From NCBI RefSeq assembly GCF_029714185.1, contig NZ_CP121671.1, forward strand, positions 558,001 to 622,000: a stretch of 64,000 nt of DNA. Direction: 5' to 3'. The notes under the pieces were generated by a model, which had not been told where the DNA came from, did not search any database, and saw nothing but the letters and a program-made list of their open reading frames with translations. The stretch comes from Halobacillus naozhouensis. Its GTDB lineage: Bacteria > Bacillota > Bacilli > Bacillales > Halobacillaceae. The stretch's first letter is position 1. Every line of letters begins with the position of its first letter. Made by a program: the position numbers and the translations under genes. This document shows positions 43,143 through 52,593 of this stretch, in pieces.

Positions 43143-43877
43143 ATGACTAATAACGTAGTAACCTATGACTCTGCTTTTGAAAATCCTTTCCCTGATCGCA
43201 TCACAAAAGATCATAAACAAGAAGCATTCCAGGTTTTACAATGGGCCTATCGTTCTTATGATGATATTGTCTATGCCTGCAGTTTTGGTGCAGAAGGGAT
43301 TGTATTAATCGACTTGATTTCTCAGGTGAAAAAGGATGCAGCCATTGTATTCCTGGATACGGATGTTCACTTTCAAGAGACTTATGATCTCATCAATGCA
43401 ATTAAAGAAAGATTTCCAGATTTGCAGATTACGATGAAAAAACCGGACTTAACGTTGCAGGAACAAGCCAGTAAGCATGGCGATGAATTGTGGAATCGAA
43501 ATCCTGATAAATGTTGTTATATTAGGAAGATTAAACCGCTTGAAGACGCTTTAAACGGAGCAACGGCTTGGATTTCCGGGTTAAGACGCGAGCAATCTCC
43601 AAGCAGAAGTGAAACAAACTTTGTGAACAAAGATGACCGTTTTCGCTCGATCAAAGTTTGTCCACTCATTCACTGGACCTGGGAGGACGTATGGGAGCAT
43701 ATTCGTACTCGTAACCTTCCATACAATGAACTTCATGATCGAGGATACGCCAGTATCGGCTGTATGCCTTGCACGTCCCCTTCAGAGGATCCTAATGATC
43801 GTTCAGGCAGATGGCAAGGATTTGCTAAAACAGAATGTGGTCTGCACACCGGATCTCCTAAGGACTCCCGTTCATGA
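43143..43877 (+). CDS. cysH: Phosphoadenylyl/adenylyl-sulfate reductase CysH
   Basis: This thioredoxin-dependent reductase converts APS or PAPS to sulfite in assimilatory sulfate reduction. The 244 residues include the four Cys of a [4Fe-4S] cluster (Cys124-Cys125 in DKCCYIRK, Cys207 and Cys210 in GCMPCT) and the catalytic Cys232 in ECGLH. The cluster is typical of APS-type enzymes, while the nearby APS kinase gene suggests that PAPS may also be used, as in B. subtilis. GAGGAGG precedes the ATG, and the stop overlaps cysP by 4 bases. Confidence 0.96.
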   Translation: MTNNVVTYDSAFENPFPDRITKDHKQEAFQVLQWAYRSYDDIVYACSFGAEGIVLIDLISQVKKDAAIVFLDTDVHFQETYDLINAIKERFPDLQITMKKPDLTLQEQASKHGDELWNRNPDKCCYIRKIKPLEDALNGATAWISGLRREQSPSRSETNFVNKDDRFRSIKVCPLIHWTWEDVWEHIRTRNLPYNELHDRGYASIGCMPCTSPSEDPNDRSGRWQGFAKTECGLHTGSPKDSRS

Positions 43878-44956
43878 CCCTGATCATTATAGGGCTGGCC
43901 GTTTCTTGCTTTTTTGCATTTAATGTCGGGGCAAGTGGTTCAGCTGCAACGATGGGAATTGCTTATGGAGCTCAAGTTATCAAGAAGAAACGAACAGCTC
44001 TTCTCCTAAGCGGGGTGGGGGGATTGCTTGGTGCTTTGTGGGGCGGAGAGGTAGTGGAAACGATAGGAAAGGGGCTCATAGCATCAGAACTGCTGACTGT
44101 TCAGGCGGCTGTCATTATCTTGTCTGTAGCGGCCATTACATTATTTTTTACGAACATGATTGGCATTCCGCTCTCCACAAGTGAGGTAACAGTTGGAGCC
44201 ATAGTCGGGGTAGGGATCTCTTTGCAGCAGCTTTACCTTGACACTCTGATTCACATTGTCACCTTCTGGGTAATTGTTCCTGTCGCTGCCTTTACCCTGA
44301 CATTTTGTTTTGGATTAATCGGAAATTACTGGAGAAGGAAGCACAAGTCTTCAGCGAGTAGACAAATTTCCAAGTGGATTTCCATTTTGTTAATTATAAC
44401 TGGTTTCATAGAGGCCTTTGCTGCTGGGATGAACAACGTAGCGAATGCAATTGGCCCTCTTGTCGGTGCGGGTGTTTTACCAAAAGAAATAGGACTGCTG
44501 GCAGGAGGGGTGTTTATTGCCCTTGGAAGTATTTTATTAGGAGGAAGAGTGCTTGAAACAAATGGCAAGCGCATTTCCACATTAACCTTAACAGATGGGG
44601 TTATGGTGTCAGGGACATCGGGCGTATTGGTAGTGGGTGCTTCCTTATTAGGAGTTCCCATTCCGATGACACAGGTTACGACATCAGCCATTGTGGGGAT
44701 AGGGGCAACGAAGAACTGGGGCGAAATTTGGAAAAAGAGAATTATTTATCAAATTTTGAAAGTCTGGATCACTTCTCCAATTATTTCCCTGGTTCTTGCT
44801 TACTGTTTAACGGAAGTCTTTTTGAGGTCAAATTTTTATACAGTTGTTATGATGGCTTGCGGAATATTCGCCACTTTGCTTCTGACAGGCTTTGGAAGGA
44901 AGGCAGCTGTCCAGACCCCAAAAGGGAAACCTCGATCCTTAAAACAAGAGTTTTAG
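43874..44956 (+). CDS. cysP: Sulfate permease CysP (PiT family)
   Basis: A 360-residue integral membrane protein with about 10-11 helices and the duplicated PiT signature: FNVGASGSAATMGIAYGA near the N-terminus and AAGMNNVANAIGPLVGAG near residue 185. Within the PiT phosphate transporter family this cysH-linked branch carries sulfate in B. subtilis. The ATG overlaps the cysH stop. It supplies sulfate for CysC/CysH. Confidence 0.93.
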   Translation: MTLIIIGLAVSCFFAFNVGASGSAATMGIAYGAQVIKKKRTALLLSGVGGLLGALWGGEVVETIGKGLIASELLTVQAAVIILSVAAITLFFTNMIGIPLSTSEVTVGAIVGVGISLQQLYLDTLIHIVTFWVIVPVAAFTLTFCFGLIGNYWRRKHKSSASRQISKWISILLIITGFIEAFAAGMNNVANAIGPLVGAGVLPKEIGLLAGGVFIALGSILLGGRVLETNGKRISTLTLTDGVMVSGTSGVLVVGASLLGVPIPMTQVTTSAIVGIGATKNWGEIWKKRIIYQILKVWITSPIISLVLAYCLTEVFLRSNFYTVVMMACGIFATLLLTGFGRKAAVQTPKGKPRSLKQEF

Positions 44957-45035
44957 TATGGACACAATGCCATCGCACCATTCAGCTGGAGTGAGGTGTA
45001 GTAACTACCTGATCACAACCTAAGGAGGGAAGACC

Positions 45036-45632
45036 ATGAATACAAACATTGCCAGGCATGATACTGCTTCTATTTCAAAGATTGATTATCACCGTAAAAA
45101 TCAGCATTTTAGTGGTGTGGTTTGGCTTACCGGTCTATCAGGTTCTGGAAAGTCTACGATAGCCAAACTTATTAATCAGAAGCTCTATGATCAAGGGGTG
45201 CAAACCTATGTCCTGGATGAAGATGATGTACGTCACGGGTTGAACAATGACCTCGGTTATGGAGAACGGGATCGACAAGAAAACATTCGAAGGGTTGGAG
45301 AAGCAGTCAAGCTTTTAGTAGATAGCGGGACAATTGTAATGGCAGCATTTACTTCTCCTTTCCGTTCAGACCGCAACCAGATTCGTCATAAATTCAGAGA
45401 GAATGAGTTCCTTGAAGTATTCGTGAGTTGTCCGATTGAGGACTGTGAGAAACGTGATCCTAAAGGTTTATATAAAAAAGTTAGAATAGGTGAGATTCCA
45501 TCCTTTACAGGGTTTGATTCCCCATATGAACCACCGCATGAGGGAGACCTAGTTGTTCATACGGACCAGGAATCTGAAGAGTCCTCATCTGAACGTATTT
45601 TTCATCTATTACGGCAAAAACAATGGATTTAA
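45036..45632 (+). CDS. cysC: Adenylylsulfate kinase CysC
   Basis: CysC phosphorylates APS to PAPS. The 198-residue protein has the P-loop GLSGSGKST (33-41), the VLDEDDVRHGLNNDLGY region that binds APS, and the FTSPFRSDRN segment. AAGGAGG lies 8 bases before the ATG. It follows cysP by 79 bases. The sulfate adenylyltransferase gene sat, which lies between cysP and cysC in B. subtilis, is not present here or elsewhere in the window. Confidence 0.95.
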   Translation: MNTNIARHDTASISKIDYHRKNQHFSGVVWLTGLSGSGKSTIAKLINQKLYDQGVQTYVLDEDDVRHGLNNDLGYGERDRQENIRRVGEAVKLLVDSGTIVMAAFTSPFRSDRNQIRHKFRENEFLEVFVSCPIEDCEKRDPKGLYKKVRIGEIPSFTGFDSPYEPPHEGDLVVHTDQESEESSSERIFHLLRQKQWI

Positions 45633-45710
45633 TGGACGTAAAGGATTTTTTCAACGCATGATCTATTCAGAAAGTTGTAAATAAAGATTCTGGTCACAGC
45701 CAAACTATTC

Positions 45711-45737
45711 GCTAGAACTTTTTTTATAAGTTCTAGC
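45711..45737. terminator. Hairpin between cysC and the antiporter gene
   Basis: The stem GCTAGAACTT/AAGTTCTAGC surrounds a T-rich loop between two convergent genes. Flanking T runs are poor, so termination strength is doubtful. Confidence 0.5.
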
Positions 45738-45765
45738 TTTGCTCACACTTAGTGTTTAGCCTTAA

Positions 45766-47343
45766 TTATTCGTCACTCTCTAATTCCACAAGCTGGTCTG
45801 TAATGACATTAAGTTGTCGGTCGGCCACATCAGTTGAGATGATATCTTCTTTTAACAATTGTTCAACAGCTTCGTGCTGCGCATATAAGGCATGCTTTTG
45901 CAAGGTGGTTTGCTGTTTCTCTTTAAGGTCGGGATGGTTTGCAAAAAGGTTGTCAATGTCGGTATGCAATTGGTTCAGTTCTTGTTCATATTGTTCAATG
46001 ATTCCTTTCGTTATCGTTTCAGTAATGAACAGGTTCTCCCTTACTTTAGTTATTTCTGAAATGGATTTTTTAAATCGATAAACACGTGCTATAAGTTCTT
46101 CATACTCTATAAAACCTTCTTCTTCCTTATTAGCTCCCAGCCATGTGATCAACGGTTTAATTGAGAGCCCTTGAAAGACTAGGGAGAACAGAACCACGCT
46201 AAAGGCTAAAATTAAAATATCCTCACGTCCTGTGAAGTCACGAGGTAGACTCAACACAAGTGCAATGGATAATGATCCCTTTAATCCACCCCAGTTTAAA
46301 ATGTGTTTCCACGAAGCAGCGATTCCTTTGACAAATAGTAAGCTTAAATATACAGCAGCACTTCTAGCCAAAAGTACAATTAGAATCGCCAAAAAGATAT
46401 ATCCCCATTTGTCTGTGACATCGATGCGTGTGATTTCCAGTCCTACCATCAGAAATACGAGGGAATTCGCGAGTAGTGTGATGACATCCCAGAAGTTGCT
46501 GATATTCAACTTTGTCGCAGGTGTCATCCCGATTTTTGCGCCATAATTCCCTAAGATAAGTGCTGCAACCACAACCGCAATAACTCCCGAAGCGTGAACT
46601 GTTTCAGCAAGGAGGAATGCCCCGTAAAACAAAATGATGCTGAAAATAATTTCCAAGGGATAATCATCAAAGAGTTGGGTGATTCGTGACCCTACATAGC
46701 CTAGTGCTCCTCCAACGATCAGGCCTAACGCTACAACTTTAATGAATTCCCATAGTCCATTGCCGACGCCAATCAACCCAAGTTCCGTATAGGCCAGTAA
46801 AGAGAATGCAGATATATTAAAAAGGACAACGGCCAGCCCATCATTAAATAAACTTTCACCTTCAATAACAGTGGCAAGTCTGTTGTTTACGCCCACGTTC
46901 TTAAAAATCGATAATACACTGACCGGATCTGTGGCACTCATAATGGCGGCAAACACGAAAGCAGCGGGAATTGAAAATTCTAAAAGCCACATGGAAGAAA
47001 ACCCAATCACGACAAAGGATAAAAAGGTGCCTCCAAATGCGAGTGCGATGATGGGCTTTTTATTCTCATTTAAATGGGAGAAGGGGAGCTTCAAGGCAGC
47101 TTCTCCTAATAGCGCAGGTAAGAATAGTGTGATAATCGCAAAATTAAACACTTCTGCTTCGGTAATAAAATCTTTCAAAGGGGTAAGTATGGGGACATCT
47201 ATCAAACCAATGATAGCTCCAACTATGACAAGGGCGATCGGGTAGGGTTGTTTTAATTTTTTTGCAAATGCAGTAATCCCGGCTGCAATCAGAACTAAGA
47301 TTAGTACAAGTGAAAATATATGATGTAAATCTAATTCATGCAC
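45766..47343 (-). CDS. Na+(K+)/H+ antiporter, CPA1 (NhaP/NhaG) type
   Basis: A 525-residue monovalent cation:proton antiporter with about 12 membrane helices, followed by a hydrophilic tail (about 400-525) rich in Glu and Lys. The ion-site pattern ATDPVSVLSIFK and the downstream EGESLFNDG are characteristic of CPA1. It would expel Na+ and help pH and salt homeostasis, which suits a halophilic host. AGGAGGAAAA precedes the start, and the DDAH-like gene lies upstream on the same strand beyond a 23-base gap. Confidence 0.9.
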   Translation of the reverse strand: MHELDLHHIFSLVLILVLIAAGITAFAKKLKQPYPIALVIVGAIIGLIDVPILTPLKDFITEAEVFNFAIITLFLPALLGEAALKLPFSHLNENKKPIIALAFGGTFLSFVVIGFSSMWLLEFSIPAAFVFAAIMSATDPVSVLSIFKNVGVNNRLATVIEGESLFNDGLAVVLFNISAFSLLAYTELGLIGVGNGLWEFIKVVALGLIVGGALGYVGSRITQLFDDYPLEIIFSIILFYGAFLLAETVHASGVIAVVVAALILGNYGAKIGMTPATKLNISNFWDVITLLANSLVFLMVGLEITRIDVTDKWGYIFLAILIVLLARSAAVYLSLLFVKGIAASWKHILNWGGLKGSLSIALVLSLPRDFTGREDILILAFSVVLFSLVFQGLSIKPLITWLGANKEEEGFIEYEELIARVYRFKKSISEITKVRENLFITETITKGIIEQYEQELNQLHTDIDNLFANHPDLKEKQQTTLQKHALYAQHEAVEQLLKEDIISTDVADRQLNVITDQLVELESDE

Positions 47344-47366
47344 TGGCTTTTCCTCCTAAGCTGGGG

Positions 47367-48350
47367 CTAATTTCTTGTTAACGGTAAAGTCAGACAGTGA
47401 ATACCGCCTCCTAGTTTATAAAACTCGCTGATATCTACTGTGATCACCTTTATCCCGCATGATCTTAAGAGTTCATTCGTCTTAATTCCAGAGCTCGGAC
47501 AGACTACTCTTCCGGGAGCTATCGGCAGAACGTTAATGGAAAGGGCGGGATCTCGAGGATCGACGTGTAACAAGTTCAGCTTTCGTTTATGTAGCTCATC
47601 CAGAAACCAAAAAGGCAGAAGAGCCTGGTTTATAAGGGCGGTATGCTGGTCGAGCAGAAGAAAGGCTTCATCCAAATGGATGATCGTTGAGGGCAGATCC
47701 ACGCTAATTAGGTCGATGTTTTGATGCGAAAGGATTTGCCTTACTTGTTCAATGCCGTCCGGATTTACACGTTCAGATCGTCCGATAATGGCTGTAGTGC
47801 TATCTAACATGCTAAAGCTGCCGCCTTCAGCAAACCCGTTTCCCTGAATGCATCCTAGCATCGGTACACCTAAACGACTGAATGTCTGCGAAGCGAAGAC
47901 AGTTTCCCCATATCGGATATAAAGGGCAAGGCGGGGAAGGATCACTCCTCCGGGGATCACCATCCCCAAGTCTCTTGTGAAAGTTCGCTCCGGCCAAGAT
48001 TCTGATTCCCCTTCAAGATAGACGACTTCAATCCCTTCTTTAGTTAACACCCCAGCAAGCTGGTCATGCTGAAATTGCAAGCTCTCTAAATTCGGTAGTC
48101 CTGTAGTTTGTTCGTCTTGCGGGGGCGTTCCTTTTATATTTTGCGCCAAAACACTTCCATATTCGATTTGCTGGGCATTACTATGCAAACTCAGTATTTC
48201 TTTCCCGGGACGATGCATTAATACTTTCTTGACTGGTTGTATATCATTGGACACGCCCCAGTTCTCACCCCACATATCTTTCAGCAGTTTCTTGTCATGA
48301 AACGGCTCGACTACCATTTTTCTTGATAAATATCGACGGGAAGTGTGCAT
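47367..48350 (-). CDS. Amidinotransferase-superfamily hydrolase (DDAH/arginine deiminase-like)
   Basis: A 327-residue protein of the guanidino-group modifying superfamily. Key motifs are present: FTRDLGMV, FAEGGSF, the catalytic His in IIHLDEAF and the nucleophile Cys in GGGIHCLTLPL at the C-terminus. DDAH-type enzymes release citrulline from methylarginines; bacterial relatives act on arginine, agmatine or other guanidines, so the substrate is open. ATG 48350 with AGGAG 7 bases upstream is chosen over the longer frame to 48422. It precedes the antiporter gene by 23 bases and may be cotranscribed with it. Confidence 0.82.
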   Translation of the reverse strand: MHTSRRYLSRKMVVEPFHDKKLLKDMWGENWGVSNDIQPVKKVLMHRPGKEILSLHSNAQQIEYGSVLAQNIKGTPPQDEQTTGLPNLESLQFQHDQLAGVLTKEGIEVVYLEGESESWPERTFTRDLGMVIPGGVILPRLALYIRYGETVFASQTFSRLGVPMLGCIQGNGFAEGGSFSMLDSTTAIIGRSERVNPDGIEQVRQILSHQNIDLISVDLPSTIIHLDEAFLLLDQHTALINQALLPFWFLDELHKRKLNLLHVDPRDPALSINVLPIAPGRVVCPSSGIKTNELLRSCGIKVITVDISEFYKLGGGIHCLTLPLTRN

Positions 48351-48424
48351 GTCATAACTCCTAATCCTTTTGGTTTCGTAGTAAAAGCTTTTCCAAAAAG
48401 AGAGGTAGTTATCCTTATGCAAGA

Positions 48425-48449
48425 GCCCTGGACCTTACATAACCAGGGC
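48425..48449 (-). terminator. Hairpin after the 121-residue protein gene
   Basis: GCCCTGG and CCAGGGC form a 7-bp GC-rich stem with an 11-base loop between the two minus-strand genes. The T run is weak (CTCTTG). Confidence 0.45.
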
Positions 48450-48467
48450 GCCTGTCTTTAATCCTAT

Positions 48468-48833
48468 TCAATAGAATCCCCACACTAAATTCATCGTTAA
48501 AGTACAGCAATTCTCAAAATTATCCGCATCTGCATATAAGGTAAAAGTTACGGAGTTAGGAGTGTAAGTCGTCTTAACATCTGAAGGCACTCCGGTGGAT
48601 TTAATGATACGATCCACTTCATCTTGCTCATTTTCCTGGGCTGAACTCATAAGATTTCTCATTTTCTCAGGGTGAGACAAGAGATGGTTCACAATCGTTT
48701 TAGCCTGATCGAATAAAGTATGATAAGCCTGTAATGATTGCTTAAAATAGTCAGTATTCACCTGAGGATACGGGTTCCTGTAGTAAGGATGAAGGTAATA
48801 TTCACTCACTTTTTGTACAACCTCCAAGTCCAT
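48468..48833 (-). CDS. Unrecognised 121-residue protein
   Basis: A 121-residue soluble protein with a Tyr/Pro/His-rich N-terminus (EYYLHPYYRNPYPQVNTDYF). An amphipathic helical middle (residues 25-75) and a beta-rich end (SVTFTLYADADNFENCCTL, with a Cys pair) follow. No signal peptide or known motif is visible. Tyr-rich ends are common in spore-associated proteins, but there is no firm evidence here. The start lies beneath a poor ribosome site and the divergent gene at 48963 shares the upstream region. I do not recognise the family. Confidence 0.6.
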   Translation of the reverse strand: MDLEVVQKVSEYYLHPYYRNPYPQVNTDYFKQSLQAYHTLFDQAKTIVNHLLSHPEKMRNLMSSAQENEQDEVDRIIKSTGVPSDVKTTYTPNSVTFTLYADADNFENCCTLTMNLVWGFY

Positions 48834-48962
48834 AAGATTTAGAAAACTTCTTACACCTTATGATAATGGGCGAACTGTAGTGCGAAATGCTTTTACAGAT
48901 GACGAATGTTTTTACGTTCTTTTGTTAATCCTAACAATGAATTACATAAGGAGGAATTGATA

Positions 48963-50567
48963 GTGAATATAGCTGACATCATGACAGTCATCGGTTTTGT
49001 TACATGTGCGATTCTATTGCTGATCATCATTATAGCTGGAATTTATCTATATTTTATTGACAGAACGCAAGACATGCACCCAATTTTGCGTAATTATCCC
49101 GTTGTTGGACGAGCAAGACATTTTTTTCAACAAATTGGTCCGGAAATGCGGTCCTACTTATTTAACAATGACAACGAAGGTAAACCTTTCTCACGGAACG
49201 ACTATGAACATATAAAGAATAAAGCAAAATATAAACGTGATGTCTTTGGATTTGGCTCACAGCGGGATTTTGAAAAAGAGGGTTATTATGTAAGGAACTC
49301 AATGTTTCCGAAGCTGTCTGAAGAATTAAGGATGGACAGGGAAACAAAAGTAACGACGGACCGTTATTTACTGCTGAAAGAGCCATTATTTACCCAGAAA
49401 AAAGAAGAATTGGAGCAGGATGAATCTCCAGTTTATCTACTTAACGAAGAAGATACGATTGTGATTGGAAAAAACGCCAGAAATCCCTTTCATGTCAGAG
49501 GGCAGATTGGAATGTCTGCGATGAGCTATGGATCTCTTGGTGATCACGCGATTACCGCCTTATCAGAGGGTCTTGGGATCGCTAAGGGGACGTGGATGAA
49601 TACAGGGGAAGGCGGTCTTTCGAAATACCACCTCAAGGGCGGCGTAGATATTATTATGCAAATCGGCCCCGGGATGTTTGGCGTTCGAGACCCGGAAGGT
49701 AATTTTAGTTGGGATGCTTTAAAAGAGAAAAGCGAAATCCCTGAAGTTAAAGCTTTTGAGGTTAAACTCGGGCAAGGGGCAAAAACTCGTGGCGGTCACA
49801 TTGATGCAGAAAAAGTGACAGAGGAGATTGCCGAAATTCGTATGGTGGAACCATTTAAATCCATTGACAGCCCAAACCGTTTTCGTGAATTTAGTGACTT
49901 TCCATCGCTATTTGAATTTATCGAACAAATTCGGGAGCATAGTGGTAAGCCAGTTGGTATGAAAGTGGTGATTGGAAGTGCCTTTGAGGCTGAGGAATTA
50001 GCCAGGAGCATTAAGGAAACAGGGAAATGTCCTGATTTTATCTCTGTCGATGGCTCTGAAGGAGGTACGGGAGCTTCTTATCAAGAATTGGCTGATAGTG
50101 TGGGCTTGCCAATTAGGTCTGCCTTGCCTTTATTAGACAACGCTTTGAAAAAATATGGGGTTCGTGATCAGCTTAAGATTATCGCCTCCGGAAAATTATT
50201 TTCACCTGACCGAATAGCGATTGCTCTGGCTATGGGGGCCGATCTTGTGAACATTGCAAGAGGGTTTATGATTACAGTCGGCTGCATTCAGGCTCTTCAA
50301 TGTGCTTCTAATGCCTGTCCGGTTGGGGTGGCAACAACAGATCCTGAATTGCAGAAAGGTCTCGTCATTGAGGAAAAGAAATGGCGGACAGCGAATTATG
50401 TTATTACGATGCGAAAGGGATTATTCCGAATAGCCGCAGCGGCGGGTTTGGAATCACCTGTGCATTTTAATCGGGAACATGTAGTTTATAATGATGAACG
50501 GGGTAAAACGTGGTCACTGGATGATATTTATCAATCGATTGTAGATCAAGACAAGAAAGTGAATTAG
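48963..50567 (+). CDS. FMN-binding glutamate synthase domain protein (YerD-like)
   Basis: A 534-residue protein with an N-terminal membrane helix (about residues 6-32, TVIGFVTCAILLLIIIIAG). A GltS central FMN-binding barrel follows: GMSAMSYGSLG, KYHLKGGVDIIMQIGPGMFG, SVDGSEGGTGASYQELADS and the Cys-bearing ACPVGVATTDP, which in glutamate synthases is near the 3Fe-4S cluster. It lacks the glutaminase and NADPH-binding parts, so the electron donor and reaction are uncertain. It resembles B. subtilis YerD. GTG 48963 with AAGGAGG is preferred over the upstream frame start at 48906. Confidence 0.85.
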   Translation: MNIADIMTVIGFVTCAILLLIIIIAGIYLYFIDRTQDMHPILRNYPVVGRARHFFQQIGPEMRSYLFNNDNEGKPFSRNDYEHIKNKAKYKRDVFGFGSQRDFEKEGYYVRNSMFPKLSEELRMDRETKVTTDRYLLLKEPLFTQKKEELEQDESPVYLLNEEDTIVIGKNARNPFHVRGQIGMSAMSYGSLGDHAITALSEGLGIAKGTWMNTGEGGLSKYHLKGGVDIIMQIGPGMFGVRDPEGNFSWDALKEKSEIPEVKAFEVKLGQGAKTRGGHIDAEKVTEEIAEIRMVEPFKSIDSPNRFREFSDFPSLFEFIEQIREHSGKPVGMKVVIGSAFEAEELARSIKETGKCPDFISVDGSEGGTGASYQELADSVGLPIRSALPLLDNALKKYGVRDQLKIIASGKLFSPDRIAIALAMGADLVNIARGFMITVGCIQALQCASNACPVGVATTDPELQKGLVIEEKKWRTANYVITMRKGLFRIAAAAGLESPVHFNREHVVYNDERGKTWSLDDIYQSIVDQDKKVN

Positions 50568-50580
50568 AAATTTGAAGGTA

Positions 50581-50616
50581 AAGTCTAACCGGAAAAAGGT
50601 TAGGCCTTATTTTTTT
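50581..50616 (+). terminator. Terminator after the GltS-domain gene
   Basis: CTAACC/GGTTAG with outer AAG/CTT pairs surrounds a 7-base loop and is followed by seven T. Confidence 0.85.
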
Positions 50617-50683
50617 GGACTGATGCGTCTGTGAATTGAATAGGATATAGGCAATTGACTTTATTCATAAGGATGGGGTTACT

Positions 50684-52045
50684 ATGTATCGTTATTTCAT
50701 TGCCTATTTATCTGACCGCAGTGGTCACTTTGATCTTTGGTTATATAACTTGGCTAACGGAATGAGTGTGCAACTGACAAATGGGGCAGGGGCTCCGTAT
50801 TCCATTCCTGTTTGGTCACCAGGCGGCAGCAAGATTGCGTTTGTGGGTGGACAACAAATTCTCTATGTAGTTCATGTCTATACTGGAGCGATTGCACAGA
50901 TCGATCAGCTGGAAGAAGGGGCCGGATTTGAATTTGATTGGTCTCCCGATGGTGAAAAGCTGGTCTATACGAAGCACGATCAAATCATACTGTATAACGT
51001 ATTATCTCATCGAGCACAGTTTATTGATTACCCAGGGTCTTCAAATCCTCAATGGTTTCCAAATGGCAGGGAGCTGCTCTTTCAGGCACCTGATGAGTCA
51101 GGGATCAGTCAGTTATTCCGTATTCGAACCAATGGAACTGATGTGCGGCAGATCACGAGCAATGAGGAAGGACCACTTCATGATATAGAGCTGTCTCCCG
51201 ACGGCACCTTTGTGCTATATACGACGCCTGGAGCGAGTATCTCGTTAATCAGGACGGTAGAACTTTCAACAGGTAATGTCTTTGAAGTGGAAGGAGGACC
51301 ACTGGCTAAAAACTATTACCCGGCATGGTCGCCTGATTCCATGCGAGTTGCTTATAGCGCCACAAATTTTGATGAAAACAACGGGTATTTTTCGCAAATA
51401 CGTACAGTGGGACGCATGGGCGAAAATGAACGAACTTGGGTAAATTCTAATTGCTTTGCAACACCTGTAAGCTGGTCCCCGGATGGCAGACAAATTGCCT
51501 ATCTTAGTGGTTGTACGGAGCAAGAATTTGCCCGCGAAATGCTGGTGTTAAACCTTTCTCAGGCTACTTCTACTCGGCTGATAAGTGGAGTTAACATCAT
51601 GTCCATGCAATGGGCACCGTCACCGTTTATAAGATGGCGAAGAACGCCGTACATCAATGAGCAATATCAAGTCAGGCTTAACTATCCTTCGCACTGGGAG
51701 AAGGTGAACGACCTAAGATTTCAGGGAATGGACGGTTTTTTTCAAATATCAGCCATTTCTTCAGAGAGAACAATCGAAGAAGTCTGTCATGACGAAGCTT
51801 TGCACCCATTACGACCTTATGGTTCCATGCCGGCAGTTTACCCGACACGTATGCATAATCAAGAAGTATGCTTTATTTTTCCTTCTGCAGATCAATCTTC
51901 TGAGATGATGGGGCAGTCTGCATTTCTTATAAAGTATCCGAAGCCTGTAAAAATTCAAGGTGAAACCTATCATTACTTTATCTTGTGGGCAGATCAGCAT
52001 CATATGAGAGAAATTGCTGCCTCCTTAATCTTTTTAAGTAGTTAA
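50684..52045 (+). CDS. TolB-like beta-propeller protein
   Basis: A 453-residue protein whose residues 1 to about 310 form PD40/WD40-like propeller repeats, with the recurring hallmark WSPDG (or WSPGG, WFPNG, LSPDG). A separate C-terminal domain of about 110 residues follows (from LNYPSHWEKVND, ending HYFILWADQHHMREIAASL). No signal peptide is seen, so it may act inside the cell, unlike periplasmic TolB. Such propellers usually bind proteins; no enzyme site is evident. GGATGGGG precedes the ATG. Confidence 0.75.
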   Translation: MYRYFIAYLSDRSGHFDLWLYNLANGMSVQLTNGAGAPYSIPVWSPGGSKIAFVGGQQILYVVHVYTGAIAQIDQLEEGAGFEFDWSPDGEKLVYTKHDQIILYNVLSHRAQFIDYPGSSNPQWFPNGRELLFQAPDESGISQLFRIRTNGTDVRQITSNEEGPLHDIELSPDGTFVLYTTPGASISLIRTVELSTGNVFEVEGGPLAKNYYPAWSPDSMRVAYSATNFDENNGYFSQIRTVGRMGENERTWVNSNCFATPVSWSPDGRQIAYLSGCTEQEFAREMLVLNLSQATSTRLISGVNIMSMQWAPSPFIRWRRTPYINEQYQVRLNYPSHWEKVNDLRFQGMDGFFQISAISSERTIEEVCHDEALHPLRPYGSMPAVYPTRMHNQEVCFIFPSADQSSEMMGQSAFLIKYPKPVKIQGETYHYFILWADQHHMREIAASLIFLSS

Positions 52046-52155
52046 TACGTTATAGGCATGACGTGCTTAACTGGCTGACCAGGCTTTTTATGTTTGTCAT
52101 GGCTGGTTGCGCCGAAACGTATAAATAACTAAAAAGGGGATCTGTTTGGGGGGGA

Positions 52156-52527
52156 ATTGTCATAAGTAAATGGATTTGTGCCTTAATTGGAATCGCTGGT
52201 ACGGGTATCTTACTAACGGTCGGATTACTGGTTCAATCTAATCATGAATATAGAGCATTGACTCTGAACATGGAAGAATCGGAGAAATCTAAGGATGCAG
52301 TTGAAGGCTTTATGAATGAACTTCAGAAGGAGTTTCAAAAGCGATCGATAACGAAAGCGGCCGTTTATTATTCGTATGATGACAATCAGTGGACGGTACA
52401 AGTTATAGGAGAAGAATTTCTGAAGGAGCATAAAGGTGAGATTACATCAGTAATTGACAAAGTTGCCGAAGATATGAAGATGGGGAAGTTAGATATATTT
52501 TATCGGGTGATTAAATCATCTTCATAA
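52156..52527 (+). CDS. Small membrane-anchored protein; start unclear at a G7 tract
   Basis: The frame encodes an N-terminal membrane anchor (KWICALIGIAGTGILLTVGL) followed by a soluble domain of about 90 residues (ESEKSKDAVEGFMNELQKEF, then a beta-rich region). No ATG, GTG or TTG in this frame precedes the anchor; candidates are ATT 52156 or ATA 52162, and TTG 52258 would remove the anchor. A TTG at 52146 with AGGGGA upstream would join the frame if the seven-G run at 52148-52154 were one base shorter, which suggests a frameshift or a sequence error. The function is unknown. Confidence 0.55.
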   Translation: MVISKWICALIGIAGTGILLTVGLLVQSNHEYRALTLNMEESEKSKDAVEGFMNELQKEFQKRSITKAAVYYSYDDNQWTVQVIGEEFLKEHKGEITSVIDKVAEDMKMGKLDIFYRVIKSSS

Positions 52528-52562
52528 AAAAAGCAGCATCACGAAATATAATGAGAGTTTTC

Positions 52563-52593
52563 AAGCGTTCCATTTGGCGGGACGCTTTTTTTC
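52563..52593 (+). terminator. Terminator before hisC
   Basis: AAGCGTTCC and GGGACGCTT form a 9-position stem with one mismatch, followed by seven T. Confidence 0.85.
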
